Source: Leucaena leucocephala (taxonomy: Eukaryota; Streptophyta; Magnoliopsida; Fabales; Fabaceae). From it: a stretch of 64,000 nucleotides of DNA. The translations under genes were made by a program, and so were the position numbers. The notes under the pieces were generated by a model. It searched no databases. It was not told the DNA's origin and saw only the letters and a list, made by a program, of their open reading frames with translations. Shown here one piece after another: positions 48,908 to 59,610 of this stretch (its first letter is position 1; every line of letters starts with the position of its first letter). The DNA lies in the NCBI GenBank assembly GCA_037074615.1, contig CM073532.1, forward strand, positions 13,538,001 to 13,602,000, given 5' to 3'.

Positions 48908-50121
48908 ATGACCAGAAGCTCTAAATTATGTCCTTTGGACAGAGAAATCAATAGAACACTAAGGCAAATTAAGAAAGCTAAAATCTCTAATCAGGCTAGT
49001 GTTATATATGTTATTGAGCTTAGTTCTTCTGGTGAATCTATTGTAGCTGAGACTGAATTTGCATTTGGTGATATCTTAGATAATCATTTTGTTATGGATC
49101 ATATTAATGAGGGTGAAGCTCATACTTATAATCAAAATAATCTAAATGAGCAACATGAAGAGAATAATATGAATAATAGAAGGACACATAGGAGCATTAG
49201 AGAACTAACTTCTTCTAATACAAACTATGATCATTTTCTTACTTGTCCTACTTTAGATGTTAATTTTGAGTTGAAAGGTCCTTTGTTAAGTGACTTACTA
49301 AAGTTGAAAGGTCATTTGTTAAGTAACTTACTAAAATTTTATTGATTGGTAGGTGATGATCCTTTAAAGCATTTGAAGATTAGGTGAGGATCCTTTTAAG
49401 CATTTGAAGACTATGCAATGGGTTTGCTCATCTATGAAACCTATAGGTGCTGATATAGATGATGTGCAAATACAAGTATTCCATTTTACACTTGAAGAAA
49501 ACGCAAAGGAATGGTTTTATATGCTACCACATCATGCACCTCATGCCTTGGACTCTTGGAATAACTTGAGGAATGCTTTCTTAAAGAGATACTTCCCTAC
49601 ATCCAAGACTGCTACATTGAGGAAGGAGATTTTTGCTGTAAAACAGTTTGCTGAAGAGTCTTTTTGTGAGTTTTGGGGAAGGTGTTCAGCTTCTAGCTAG
49701 ATGTCCATACCACCAGATTCCAAGTGAGCATTTGGTGTAGTATTTTCACTCAGGATTGCGTACTGTATGCAGAAATAATTTAGATGCAACTGTTGGGGGT
49801 TCCATTGATAACTTAACTCCTGATGAACTAGGGAATTTGATTGAGAAGATAGCAAATAATGACCAGCAATATGGAGGCTATGATGCTAGGCAAGTTCATG
49901 AGGTTTTTGCAAGGTCTTCTCAAGATTATAATAATCTATCTTCTCAAGTTACTGCTATGAATGCTCAGATCAACAAGTTAACTGCTCAATTAAGTAATAC
50001 ACATGTTCAAAGCCCACACTCTCTAGCTCTAATTGCTCCTAGTTGTCAGTTTTGTTCTTCTCCAATGTATACCAATGTTAATTGTACTACACACTATGAA
50101 GATGTATCAACCATCTACTAG
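48908..50121 (+). pseudogene. Athila-like gag, broken
   Basis: The likely start is ATG at 48908 (MTRSSKLCPLDREINRTLRQ). After an in-frame tandem duplication of 11 residues (33-bp units from 49271) a stop follows at 49345. A second duplication of about 34 bp (GATCCTTT...AAGCATTTGAAGA, about 49355-49410) disrupts the frame again. From 49404 the retrotransposon-gag core is clear: FTLEENAKEWFYMLP, WNNLRNAFLKRYFPTSKTAT and RKEIFAVKQFAEESFCEFW. After a frameshift near 49700 the C-terminal part continues to 50121 with a helical, coiled-coil-like stretch. Confidence 0.88.
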
Positions 50122-50970
50122 GGCAAAGGAATTCATACTTTAACATATATAATGAAGGATGGAGAGATCGTCCTAATTTTAAGTGGAGGGATGGAGGTGG
50201 AAATAGGAATTTTAGGCAAAACAGATTCAACAATGACAAGCAAGTGGCTGAATCCTCTAGAGCTATGGAAGTACCTACTGCTGCAAAGGATGATGGAATA
50301 TATAAGATAATCAAGAGCATTAATGTGATAAACTCAAACATAAATTCCATAAACACAAACTTCAGCTCTAATTTTAAGGACTTGAGGTCTACAGTAGAGA
50401 GCAACCTAGCAATGACAGACTCTAAACTTGCTGCATTGGAGAGTAGAATAGAACAGTGGGAAACAAAAGCTATAAACATGAATAACTATGTATCATAGTT
50501 AGCTAATTCAGTGAGTGATGTTCAGGCAAGGATAAGTGAAAATCTATCTTCAAATACAGTTGTTAACCCCAAATCTATGAATGCTATAAGTTTGAGAAAT
50601 GGGAAGCAAGTTGGAGAGCAAGTTACAAATGCTAAAAATGAAGAGGAATGTGAGGTAGACACTGATTCCAACAGTCTAATGAGGACACAACTGAAGAAAC
50701 ACGATCAGCAGTAAATTCAGAGCTCAAGCAGAAAGAAACAAATTTTGGTTCAGCTGAGAAAGAAGTGAATCTAAAGGATTTACCTGTACCAAGGGAATTC
50801 ATGTGTAGTAAAAAAAAGCCTTAGAGGAGCAGAACAAGGAAGTAATTGATTTTTTCAACAAGATAGAAGTAAATGTGCCTATGCTGGAGAGGGTTCAAAG
50901 AGTGTCAGAATATTCAAAGTGTTTGAAGGACAGTTGCACACACAAGAAAAGATATAACCTAATGAACTGG
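50122..50970 (+). pseudogene. Athila-like gag-protease linker, broken frames
   Basis: Two short plus-strand frames (50244-50498 and 50511-50714) rich in Asn/Ser and with heptad-like spacing, containing SMNAISLRNGKQVGEQV. This wording is typical of the linker before the protease in Athila/Tat-group polyproteins. Stops separate them from gag and protease. Confidence 0.65.
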
Positions 50971-50975
50971 TATAA

Positions 50976-51524
50976 GTGAGACCTAAAGCTTCTGCACTTT
51001 TCAAAGCTCAACTTCCAATGAAGTGTCAAGATCCAGGTGCATTTTCTCCTTGTACAATTGGTAAGATAACTGTTTCTAGAGCATTATTAGATATAGGTCA
51101 TGTTATTAATGTGATGCCTAGTTCAGTTTATCATGCTCTAAGAGTGAATTTGATTAAACCAACTAGTGTGTTAGCTCAATTGGCTGATAAGAGTATTATA
51201 AATCCTAAAGGAATCTTAAAAGACATTTTAGTTCAAATTAAGGACCTTGTTTTTCCTATTGACTTTTATATTTTGGATATGTCAAATGAGTCTCTTGATG
51301 ATAGTACTCTTATTCTAGGAAGACCATTCTTGAGGACATCTAACACCATGATTTGCATGAAAGATGGAATTATTAAAATGGAATTTAGTAGGCACATAAT
51401 TCAGTTTAACATGTATAAACACCCACATCAAGATTATTCTCTCCTAAGACTTAACATGATTGATGCGTTACTTGAAAATGAATGTGATGATATTTGTGAG
51501 CTTGATAACGATGATGAAGTTTAA
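50976..51524 (+). pseudogene. Athila-like aspartic protease domain
   Basis: A 182-codon open stretch with the retropepsin order seen in Athila-group elements: PGAFSPCTIGKI, the active-site position RALLDIGHVINVMPSSV, then LAQLADKSI, FPIDFYILDM and the conserved LILGRPFLRTS. The active site reads DIGH where D-[LST]-G-A is expected, so activity is doubtful. The open frame ends at 51524 and no RT follows. Confidence 0.85.
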
Positions 51525-54108
51525 GAACCTTCCATTTCTTACTCCTCCATTGATTTTTCTTCTTTTTCTTCATCTAATGGTGATGTGTTATGAATTAATT
51601 CTAAAACTGATGGCTGGTTTCCCTCTATGGGTAGTTTTTCTTCATCTTCATCTACTATTTTTTCCTTTGAAACTAATCACACTATTTCAAGTGATGAACA
51701 ATGTACAGGAAGAATTGTGACGATTTAACATAATTGTAGGGCAATGACATTATAGCAAACTTTGAGAGACAAGAAGCCAGAATTTATGTGCTAAGAAATT
51801 CTCAATTTAATAGTTATAATATCCTATATTCTAACCCTATTCATAGGAGCTTCAACTTGGAATTTTTAGACATCTCAGGGCTACAAAAATTGAAGGATAT
51901 TATCCAACATCAATAGAATTGCATTGCTAGAACTTCAAAGAGAGGAGTTGCTGCTGTGTGTGGTGCTGGGTTGATGCAGAACTCAAAGACCAATGCATCT
52001 AGAGTGGAGCCTAAGAAGTTAATTCCATCAGTGATTCAACTTCCAGGGAATCTAAAATATGCATTTCTTGCTTAAAACAACAAATTGCCATTTTGGAGCA
52101 AAAAATTGGAAAGATCTCTCATGTTATTTCTTATGCGTCAACAACAATTCAAGGTGAATGGTAGTTTGCTGAAGCTGTATAAAGAGAACTTTCAACCACC
52201 CTAAATTTCAAGTTGTCTCCTTCCTTATTTTCCCACTTACAATAGTCTACTTTAATCAGTTTTTCTTATATTACTTGAAATGTTATTTGTTGATTAAGTG
52301 TGGGGGAGGAGACCAAGTCAGTAGGGCATAAAAACTCTCATGAATTCATCTTAGATTCTGATTTAGTTTTGTCCTAATTTCTTTTGCCTTTGCATGTGTT
52401 TCATTAGTTCTTCATATTGAGAACAATGTAGAAAATAAGTGTGGGGGAGGTTAAACTTTAGTGTGTAAGATGGGTGAATAAAAATCAGATAATTGCCATG
52501 ATTTTGTGTCTTTTGGTAGTGATCGTGTGTTGTTCTTGTCACAATTAATTTGTGTGAATATATCAAGTTTCTTCTCTGTAAAAATTAGTCATGACTATTA
52601 TACATTTTTTCCAATCAGGAGTTCCTATTTTTTGAAGTTTACCCATATGTGATGTGTAGTCGTGATCTATGCTTATCTTTGTCGCGACGTTAACTCTCTG
52701 TGATTTTGGTAGTGACTGGATTGACACTTGGGTCACGACCAAAGAATGTGTGTTTAACAAGTTTACTCTCTATGATTATGAGTCGAAACTAGTGTCCATT
52801 TCTGCCGCGACCAATATTCCTTGTTTTCTGAAAATTTCTTCTCTATGTTAAACAATCACGACATGGAGTCATTTTTGTCATCACTAAAAGTGATTCTCTG
52901 CTAAAAACTTCTTCTATTTCATTCTGATTGTTACTTGGTGTTTTGAATTTACTGTCATGGAATCAAATTGAACTTTGAACAAGTACTTTTGAATATTGGT
53001 AAACTTTATGAAGTGTGAGTTGCTTGTTTCATTGATTTACTACTGAAAATTGTGCATAATGAATTTTTAGTCTCATATATTTAGTTTAATATTCATGCAA
53101 TCTAGTCATGGTGAGTTGATTAGGGTGAGTAAGTTAGATGTAAGGATTTTGAGCCTCTAACATATACTAATTTATATTGTGTGACACCATCTAGTTTGGT
53201 AACTTTGTAGAACTTGTCTTAATCCTTAATTCAAAACCACATTAGCTTCTTAGAATTATGAAAGTGATAAGGGCATTTCTTTCAAAAACCCTTTTGACCA
53301 AATAGTAGCCACATAAAAATTAAATCCTTTGCTTAAACCCTTTGAGACCTTCATTTTCTTTAAATTCCATCCTTGATTAATTAATGTTGTACAAGATAGT
53401 TGTTACTGCAGTAATTCTTTAATTATGAAATGATTGTTAAGTGCAACTACTTGTTGAATATCTGAACTTCAATGTATTTGGTATCTGGATCAATAGTTGA
53501 AAGAAAAACACAACGAACAGAGAAAAGAAAAGAAAAAAAATAGAGAAAAACAAAGAAGAGATAGATTAGATGACAAGAAGATGTGATATTCAATTTGAAT
53601 GGAAGGAAGTTAGCTTATGAATTTTTATTTTCTGCAGTTGTACAATTGGAACTATCATTAAAAATTGAAGTAGCTTAAAGAAGGAAGATCATAAGCAGTA
53701 TTTCATTAGTCATTAACACTTTTTCTATTTCATCATTCCGCCTTTCCAACATTACAACCCTAATAAAGATCCTTTGATTCATAACCCTTGTGGCATTTAG
53801 TGGTGAAAATGTAGGATGGTTACAAGTCTATGGGAAGCCTAAGATAGATAGTTGAGTGAAAATTACATTGATAAGAAAGTGAGTGAAACACTATACTTTG
53901 TGAAGAAATCTTAACCTAGTTGCTTACTATGATTTAATTGCATGAGTTAGAGTTTTTGATTGATATAAGATTAGTCTGGATTGTTGCCAATTGAAGGAAA
54001 AGATTGATGATTACAAGTACTTATGCTGAATCTGTTTTGCCAATTTTGCTGCACATATGTGTTTGAATTTCAATTTTGATCTATAATTTTTCTCAGAGTG
54101 CAAAAACT
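51525..54108 (+). other. Non-coding 3' interior of the Athila-like element
   Basis: About 2.6 kb without coding content where RT, RNase H and integrase would be. Two stray PPT-like words AAGTGTGGGGGAGG lie at 52295-52309 and 52437-52450, before the real PPT. It also contains GTCGCGAC-type array 2 (52588-52884). An ILGRPF-like continuation or RT motif was looked for and not found. Confidence 0.7.
52588..52884. repeat. GTCGCGAC-type pair array 2 in the Athila-like element
   Basis: Sites start at 52588, 52659/52681, 52709/52732, 52782/52804 and 52855/52877. Four pairs are visible, three spaced 22 bp and one 23 bp. CTCTCTGTGATTT-like words precede pairs, as in array 1. The first site has lost its partner. 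Array 2 lies 3' of the protease, so two arrays flank the coding part of this element. Confidence 0.85.
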
Positions 54109-54122
54109 AAGTGTGGGAAAAT
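54109..54122 (+). other. Polypurine tract of the Athila-like element
   Basis: AAGTGTGGGAAAAT immediately before the 3' LTR start TGATAAACTC. Confidence 0.7.
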
Positions 54123-55460
54123 TGATAAACTCTTATTTTTATATTGATTTTAGTGTGTTTAAAGAGAGTTTTATTATTGATTTTGTCCCCATTTACCAAT
54201 ATGTTGAGTATTTAATAATATGAAAAGGAAACAATTGGAAATTAATTTATATGATCTAGTAATTAATTGGACAAATAATTTATTTCTTCTAATTTTCTAT
54301 TATAGGCCAATGCACTAACAAATGACAGAATAGGTAGAGATTAGTGTTATAATTTGATAGCTGGACAAAAGGGAATTTTGTTAGAAGAGAAGAATGGCAC
54401 GTGCTGGCACTGATCTAGACAGGAGATTAACTCATTCATTATAGCTATGGATCGTTCACGTTATTTGGAAGGGAGAAAATAGAATTATAATTCTGTTGGA
54501 ACTACACGTGCTGAGGAGAGGGAGCAGATTTGATGGACTAACTCCACGCTAGACAGATTGGATTGACCAGATGTATATAATAGCTCCTACTCCATTCAGA
54601 CCATACCTTACGTATTCAGATACGATCTCTCACTCTATTCCACTCCACACCATTCTCTCTCCATCTCTATTCTCTCTCTTTCTTCTGTAACTTTCCTCTG
54701 TTCTAAGCAATAGAACAAGAGGAAAGTTCTGTTTCCATCTTCATTTTCTCCTTCTGCTTTTACCATGACTATTATTGAACTTGCTGATGTTGTTGAGGTC
54801 TTAATAGCAATAGAAGGCTACATTTGTTGTGCTCTCTTGGAAATGATGCTGAACTAGAGTCCTTGATCTAAAATAGGGAGTTCAATTGTGTCTTTAATTC
54901 CAGATCTAATTGTATCGAGTTGATGTAGTTAATTCTGGTTTTATTGATTCAATTAGAGTTAGTAGATTATGCATATTAGGGAACCGAGTTGGATTTCCTG
55001 ATTATGTTTAATTGAGCTTTGATTGATCCTCATCCTTGAACTAGTTGGACATGATTGTGGTTAATTAGAGTAATTCTATAGCAGAGTACAGTTGTATCTG
55101 TTTAATTCATCTTCTTCTATCTCTTGAGTTGAATAATTCATATTTCTCTATTCAACTAATTAACTATTCATATTCTTTAGATAATGAAGGTAAAGTAATC
55201 TCCAGGGGAACACACTTGTCATCGATTCATATTATCATCATTAACACCTAAAATCATAAACAATAGCATAGAATTTATATTCAGAAGTTATTCAATATCT
55301 TATCTCACAATTCATCTGATTAATTTGTTAATTTGTGGCTCATTGGATTAGTTAGAAATTTTAGCATCTATTTAGGCTACTTGTGAATCGACCTAGGTTA
55401 GCTTCACTTTACTATTGGTTAGCTTAGTTTCTTGTTTGATAATTAAAACAACCGTTATCA
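54123..55460 (+). repeat. 3' LTR of the Athila-like element
   Basis: It starts TGATAAACTC and ends CCGTTATCA. A TATA-like TATATAATA lies at 54574-54582. It is collinear with the two parts of the 5' LTR. CCTGT follows, against CCTAT before the 5' LTR. Confidence 0.9.
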
Positions 55461-55645
55461 CCTGTGCTGGGCCTGATTCCCAGCTTTAGGTTCAGTCATA
55501 GCAGTCGTCAAAGGTGAAATAGCATCTTGTTTCTTTAAGATGTATTGGACCTTTCGGTACCAGATATCCCAATTATGTCTATTGAGTTTTCATACTTATT
55601 TAGTTTAGCAATAATGTTCTTGGTTGCCATTTTCAATTCTTAGGC
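55461..55645 (-). pseudogene. Older copia: gag N-terminus
   Basis: The minus strand from about 55636 reads MATKNIIAKLNKYENSIDII then SGTERSNTS, the usual opening of a plant copia gag, before stops. It is collinear with the gag segment on the other side of the Athila-like insertion (43831 and below). Confidence 0.7.
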
Positions 55646-56100
55646 ATATCTAGGTTCTCTTCTAAAGAGAATCGTACTAACGAACATTTGAGTCATAAAG
55701 CATAGTGAAGTATACAACGTCATGTACTTATATTATTCTTGACTAGAAAATAATGACACTACAATATCCACGATCAGGAGCATACGTTTATACCTCCTAT
55801 CACACAGATACTAACAACAATCATTATGTGCTATCAAGGAAATTCTATATAAGTACTTTAATAATAAAATACTACTTTTAGAAGCCCCATCTTCTAAAAG
55901 CTCCCACTTATAAGAAGCATACTTAGATTATACATGAATAATCAAATTATATTTTAAATGAACTTCTTTAAATAAAATAAGACTTGTATTCCATTTACAA
56001 TATATGAAATCATGTCTTCAAAAGTAATATAAAATATAAGGAGTGCATACTAAGAGATATCAGTCAAGATAATAGCAAAAAAATTCAAAAAAACAAGCTC
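55646..56100. other. Probable leader or LTR of the older copia, unresolved
   Basis: AT-rich and without coding content. It should hold the 5' leader, PBS and 5' LTR of the older minus-strand copia, but I see no clear minus-strand PBS and no match to the candidate 3' LTR. The boundary with the pararetroviral region is uncertain. Confidence 0.3.
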
Positions 56101-57866
56101 TCCTTAATTTTCTAAGCTTTGGTGACTTAAGCATAAATTTTGAAGTTCTCTATATAGCGTCAATCCAGAAAGATTTTCTGGTGCGCTAGCCTCTACCTTT
56201 TACTTATCTTATGTATTCCATCATGTCTTTATTGTAGAATTTTTTATTTCTTATTAGTGGGTCCTCCCCCAAGTTGGTATCAGAGCCAGAAGGTGAAATA
56301 GAGATGTGGTAAATAAGTTTAGATCTATCTCTGTGATATCGAGGTATTTGTTGAACTTATTAGTATAATTAAGACTGTTAGTTCTTCGATAGCACACAAC
56401 GCTTATCTATGTTATTATGCATGAAATCTTCCGTACGAAAATGGACCGTAAGTCCCGCTTAAGATGATGAAAGGGCAGGTGAAACATCGTACAGTAGTGC
56501 ATAATGGCTTAGAAATAGTTCGCAAGTGTAGGCTAGAAGATAACAGTATGACTAATCATACTAATGACCTAACAAATTCCTTGATTCACAAAGATAAGTA
56601 TATTTTTATTTACCTCACCACTATGAATCTGGAGGTGAAGATACTAATGTAAGGGAGAATTAAGACTATTGAGCTTTCGTTTTCTTCTTGCTTTACTTTG
56701 TTCTTATTTCTTGTTCTTATCTGCACTTCTTACTTTTTGCTCTTTACATTCTGCTTTATCACTTTCTTATTTCTTCTATTTCTTCTGTTCATTTATTTTC
56801 TGCTTTTTACTTTTTAAGAATTTACTTTCCAGTATTTATTTTCTGTCTTTTAATTATCTCATATCCTTGCCTCCTCTGATGAGCTAAGGTTGGTCGGTTT
56901 TACCGCCTTTTAGTTCATTTCAGAGCATCCCCTCTACATGCATTTTAATTTTCTGTAATGCATTAACTGGTCCGTCTAGTGCTTTACTTTCTCTTTCTTC
57001 CCTATCTCCTCTTTCCTTTCGGTCCTCTCGGGGTCCCCCCACTCTTTCTTTTCGGTCCTCTCGGGGTCCTCCCCATTGGGAAAATTAAAATGCATGCAGA
57101 GGGGATGCTCTGGAATGAACTAAAAGGCGGTAAAATCGACCAACCTTAGCTCATCAGAGGAGGCAAGGACATGAGATAATTAAAAGACAGAAAGATAAAT
57201 AAAGTTTATTTAAATAACAAAATCTTACAACGAAGAGGGAATAGGAGAAGAGGAGAAGGAAGGGGAAGTCTAGAAAGAAGGAGTCGTCTCTCTCTCTAGA
57301 AGGGAAGGAGTGGCTCCAACTGAACCTGTCTGAAGAAGGGAAATGAATTGACCTAAATAGACAGGTAAAGTTACTGTTTGAACAGTATTTTCACAGAAGT
57401 TAGTACTGTTTGTAAAGTTTCTGTTAACACTGTTTGCACAGTATCTGCCGACACTACAGTAACAATACAGTGACTCACTGTTTGAATAGTACTGTTATAA
57501 TTCCCAGTACTTTTACATTTTACCTACGACCTAGGACAGATTTTTGATCAACTAAGTCTCCTGTTTAATCTTCATCCAAGTTTATGAGAAGTTCTTCTTC
57601 TTCATCTTTTTATGATGTCGGAGTAGAACTAGTCTGACTTGTAGAAGGAATGTCTTGCTCCTGTTGTTGAAGGAGTTGGAGCATGAAACTCAGCTGGTTG
57701 ATAAGGCTGACCTTATCGTTTGTAGAGGCGAGGACAGTTTGTACCCTGATCTTCTGGTTTAGGAACTTGCTATGCTCCGTCATGCAGAGATTTTGGGGAT
57801 TCTGTTTGAACCATCTCTCAATTGCTGCTGTGTTTATCCTTGAAAGATCAAATTTAGCCCACCATT
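56101..57866. other. Non-coding region beside the pararetrovirus
   Basis: No genes. It contains a TATA-like CTATATAGC near 56150 and a plus-strand TGGTATCAGAGCC (56275-56287) that looks like a tRNA-Met primer-binding site. An inverted repeat has arms at 56835-56953 and 57080-57202. Between the arms TTCGGTCCTCTCGGGGTCC is directly repeated. ACTGTTTG-type palindromes lie at 57372-57492. The plus-strand PBS points against the minus-strand viral ORFs, so part of this may be a rearranged inverted copy of the viral intergenic region or a separate retroelement. Hydrophobic open frames at 56669-56887 come from T-rich sequence. Confidence 0.5.
56835..57202. repeat. Inverted repeat, about 120-bp arms
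   Basis: Left arm 56835-56953 and right arm 57080-57202 are reverse complements with few mismatches, sharing TGATGAGCTAAGGTTGGTC and TTTACCGCCTTTTAGTTCATT. The spacer of about 125 bp is CT-rich. Either strand's transcript could fold into a long hairpin. Confidence 0.9.
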
Positions 57867-58910
57867 TTATAGATGGAAGTCTCTGTAATTTGGTAGTAAC
57901 CTAGATCCTTCATTATCAGAAAATCTGTAACTCCATGAAACAGATAAGTTTGAAAAGTAATATAGTTCAACAGAAAAAGGTTTTTCTTCGATGTTGAACT
58001 TTTGTTTGAAAACATCAAAAGCTTGAACTACTATTGGAGGAAACATCTCTAGTATAGGTCCAAAGAAATCCCACCAGTGTCCAAACCATTGAGGGAAATC
58101 ATACTTGGTTTTTATTTTAAAATAAATAAACCAAGTGTGTTTAAAAAGTTTATTTTGATCCCAGAATACATGGTACCACGGATCAACATAGTCCCAATAA
58201 TTATATCCAATAGGATCATAATTTATCCCAAAAGTTTTGATTTTTAATAAATCTTGTACCCACTGGGATGGAGTAAGGACTTTCAAAATCTGCAGGGTAG
58301 AATGAGTTATTAATGACTCATCTATTTTATCAGCATTCTTTTTAATGGCCGCTGACTCAGAATGAATCAAAATTAATTCATAATACTCCCTGGTTTTGTT
58401 TAATTGTTTTGGCCTATAATGAAATCCTTTAGGGAAACCTTTCAAGGCCACCTGGTTTGGAGATTTGTAATAGAATTCTGTTCTATCTGAAGGATATTTA
58501 TGACCCTATTTAGTTTTGGAAAGGTCAGTGTATCGATTTTGGACTGATAGAAGCAGAAACTATCTGTTTTTGAGAAGGATTGATATGCAAAACATTCGGT
58601 TGTTGATTAAGCAGATCATATTGGGTTTTGGTTATTACCTTCGATGGTATTGGTGGAAGGGCCAATTGTTGGGCGAAGGTTTTTTCTGGAAGAGCTTTCT
58701 AGGCATAACTCTGGGCATATGATTCCAAAGTCTTTTTAGAAGATGCTCTTGTTTGAATGGGATGGGTTGATGACCCAGACTGAGTAGATTACTCAGATTT
58801 TGTTTGGGTTTTTTGGGCTGAAGGACCAACTGTTTGGGGTTTCTGGATAGAAGATCCAGATGGAGTTGAAGACTCTGTTTGAGATTTATGGGCCCCAGAG
58901 GAGCTCCCAT
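57867..58910 (-). pseudogene. Pararetrovirus 3' ORF (function unknown), broken
   Basis: On the minus strand, downstream of RNase H. The better-preserved C-terminal 194 codons (58451-57867) are aromatic-rich, with NYWDYVDPWYHVFW and FPQWFGHWWDFFGP. The open stretch begins only at a GTG, and codons upstream in the same frame continue to a stop near 58505, so it is the tail of a longer ORF whose front (58910-58635) is in another frame. Its position fits the separate 3' ORF found in several Caulimoviridae genera, such as a transactivator or an ORF of unknown role. I do not recognise a catalytic motif. Confidence 0.6.
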
Positions 58911-59049
58911 ATTGTTTCATCACCGCTTGTACGATGGCTTCAAGTTCGTTACTTGAAAATGTTTGACTTTGGGCATCATGGAGAATACCCTTTTATTTAT
59001 CTTCCTTACTAGGTTTCTTTTTCCTGGGCATCTTATCTTCCCTGTAAAA

Positions 59050-59604
59050 ATTCAAGGGTGAGAAAGTCTGGTAAGGAGTTTGAATTGCCTTTGATAAATT
59101 CAATATCAAAATCAAAAACACTTAAGATAGCTTGCCATCGGGCAAAAACCTGTTTTGATGCAAGATTTTTAACATCCTTTTATAAAACATCTTTTGCAGA
59201 TTTGCAATCAATGCGGATTAAAAATCTTTTGTTTAATAAATCAGATTGAAATTTGGAAATGCATAAAACAATCACCAAAATTTCTTTTTTAATGGTGAAA
59301 TAGTTTTGTTGAGTGTTATTCCAATGTTTAGACGTAAAAGAAACAATTTTTTCTTTTCCATCGAAAGCTGTTTAAGAATGCCACCGTAACCTATGTCACT
59401 GGCATCCATTTCAACGATTTTGAATGCAGACGGATCTGGAAGGCTAAGACACGAAAGTTCCTTAACCCGGGATTTAATCTGTCTGACTTTGTTTGAATGG
59501 AGGTCAGTCCAAGGAGGCGGACTTTCCTTGAGTCGCTGATGAAGCGGTTTAATGAAGTTGCTAAGATGAGGTATAAACTCTGCAACATAATTTAAACATC
59601 CCAA
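59050..59604 (-). pseudogene. Pararetrovirus RT connection and RNase H, broken
   Basis: The minus strand starts with GCLNYVAEFIPHLSNFIKPL (RT thumb). The RNase H domain follows with IVEMDASDIGYGGIL, which supplies the first catalytic Asp. The frame then shifts, and downstream parts (near 59060-59250) are readable in another frame with an in-frame stop. RNase H degrades the RNA template during reverse transcription. It cannot be functional as it stands. Confidence 0.85.
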
Positions 59605-59610
59605 AAATCG

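Larger units (their letters stand above)
43837..55460 (+). mobile_element. Athila-like gypsy element with gag and protease only
   Basis: Plus-strand element with LTRs 43837-48249 (swollen by solo LTR C) and 54123-55460, and flanking CCTAT/CCTGT (one mismatch). Gag resembles the Athila group, and the PBS-like sequence at 48253-48270 resembles a decayed tRNA-Asp type. RT, RNase H and integrase are missing; about 2.6 kb of non-coding DNA separates the protease from the 3' LTR. The layout resembles TR-GAG-type non-autonomous elements. By eye the LTR starts differ by more than 10%, so it is old. It inserted into the gag of the older copia. Confidence 0.9.

Noticed and set aside
56669..56887. Strongly hydrophobic frames of 72 and 63 codons, membrane-protein-like
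   Set aside because: Two overlapping frames are both hydrophobic because the DNA is T-rich; part of it forms an arm of the inverted repeat.
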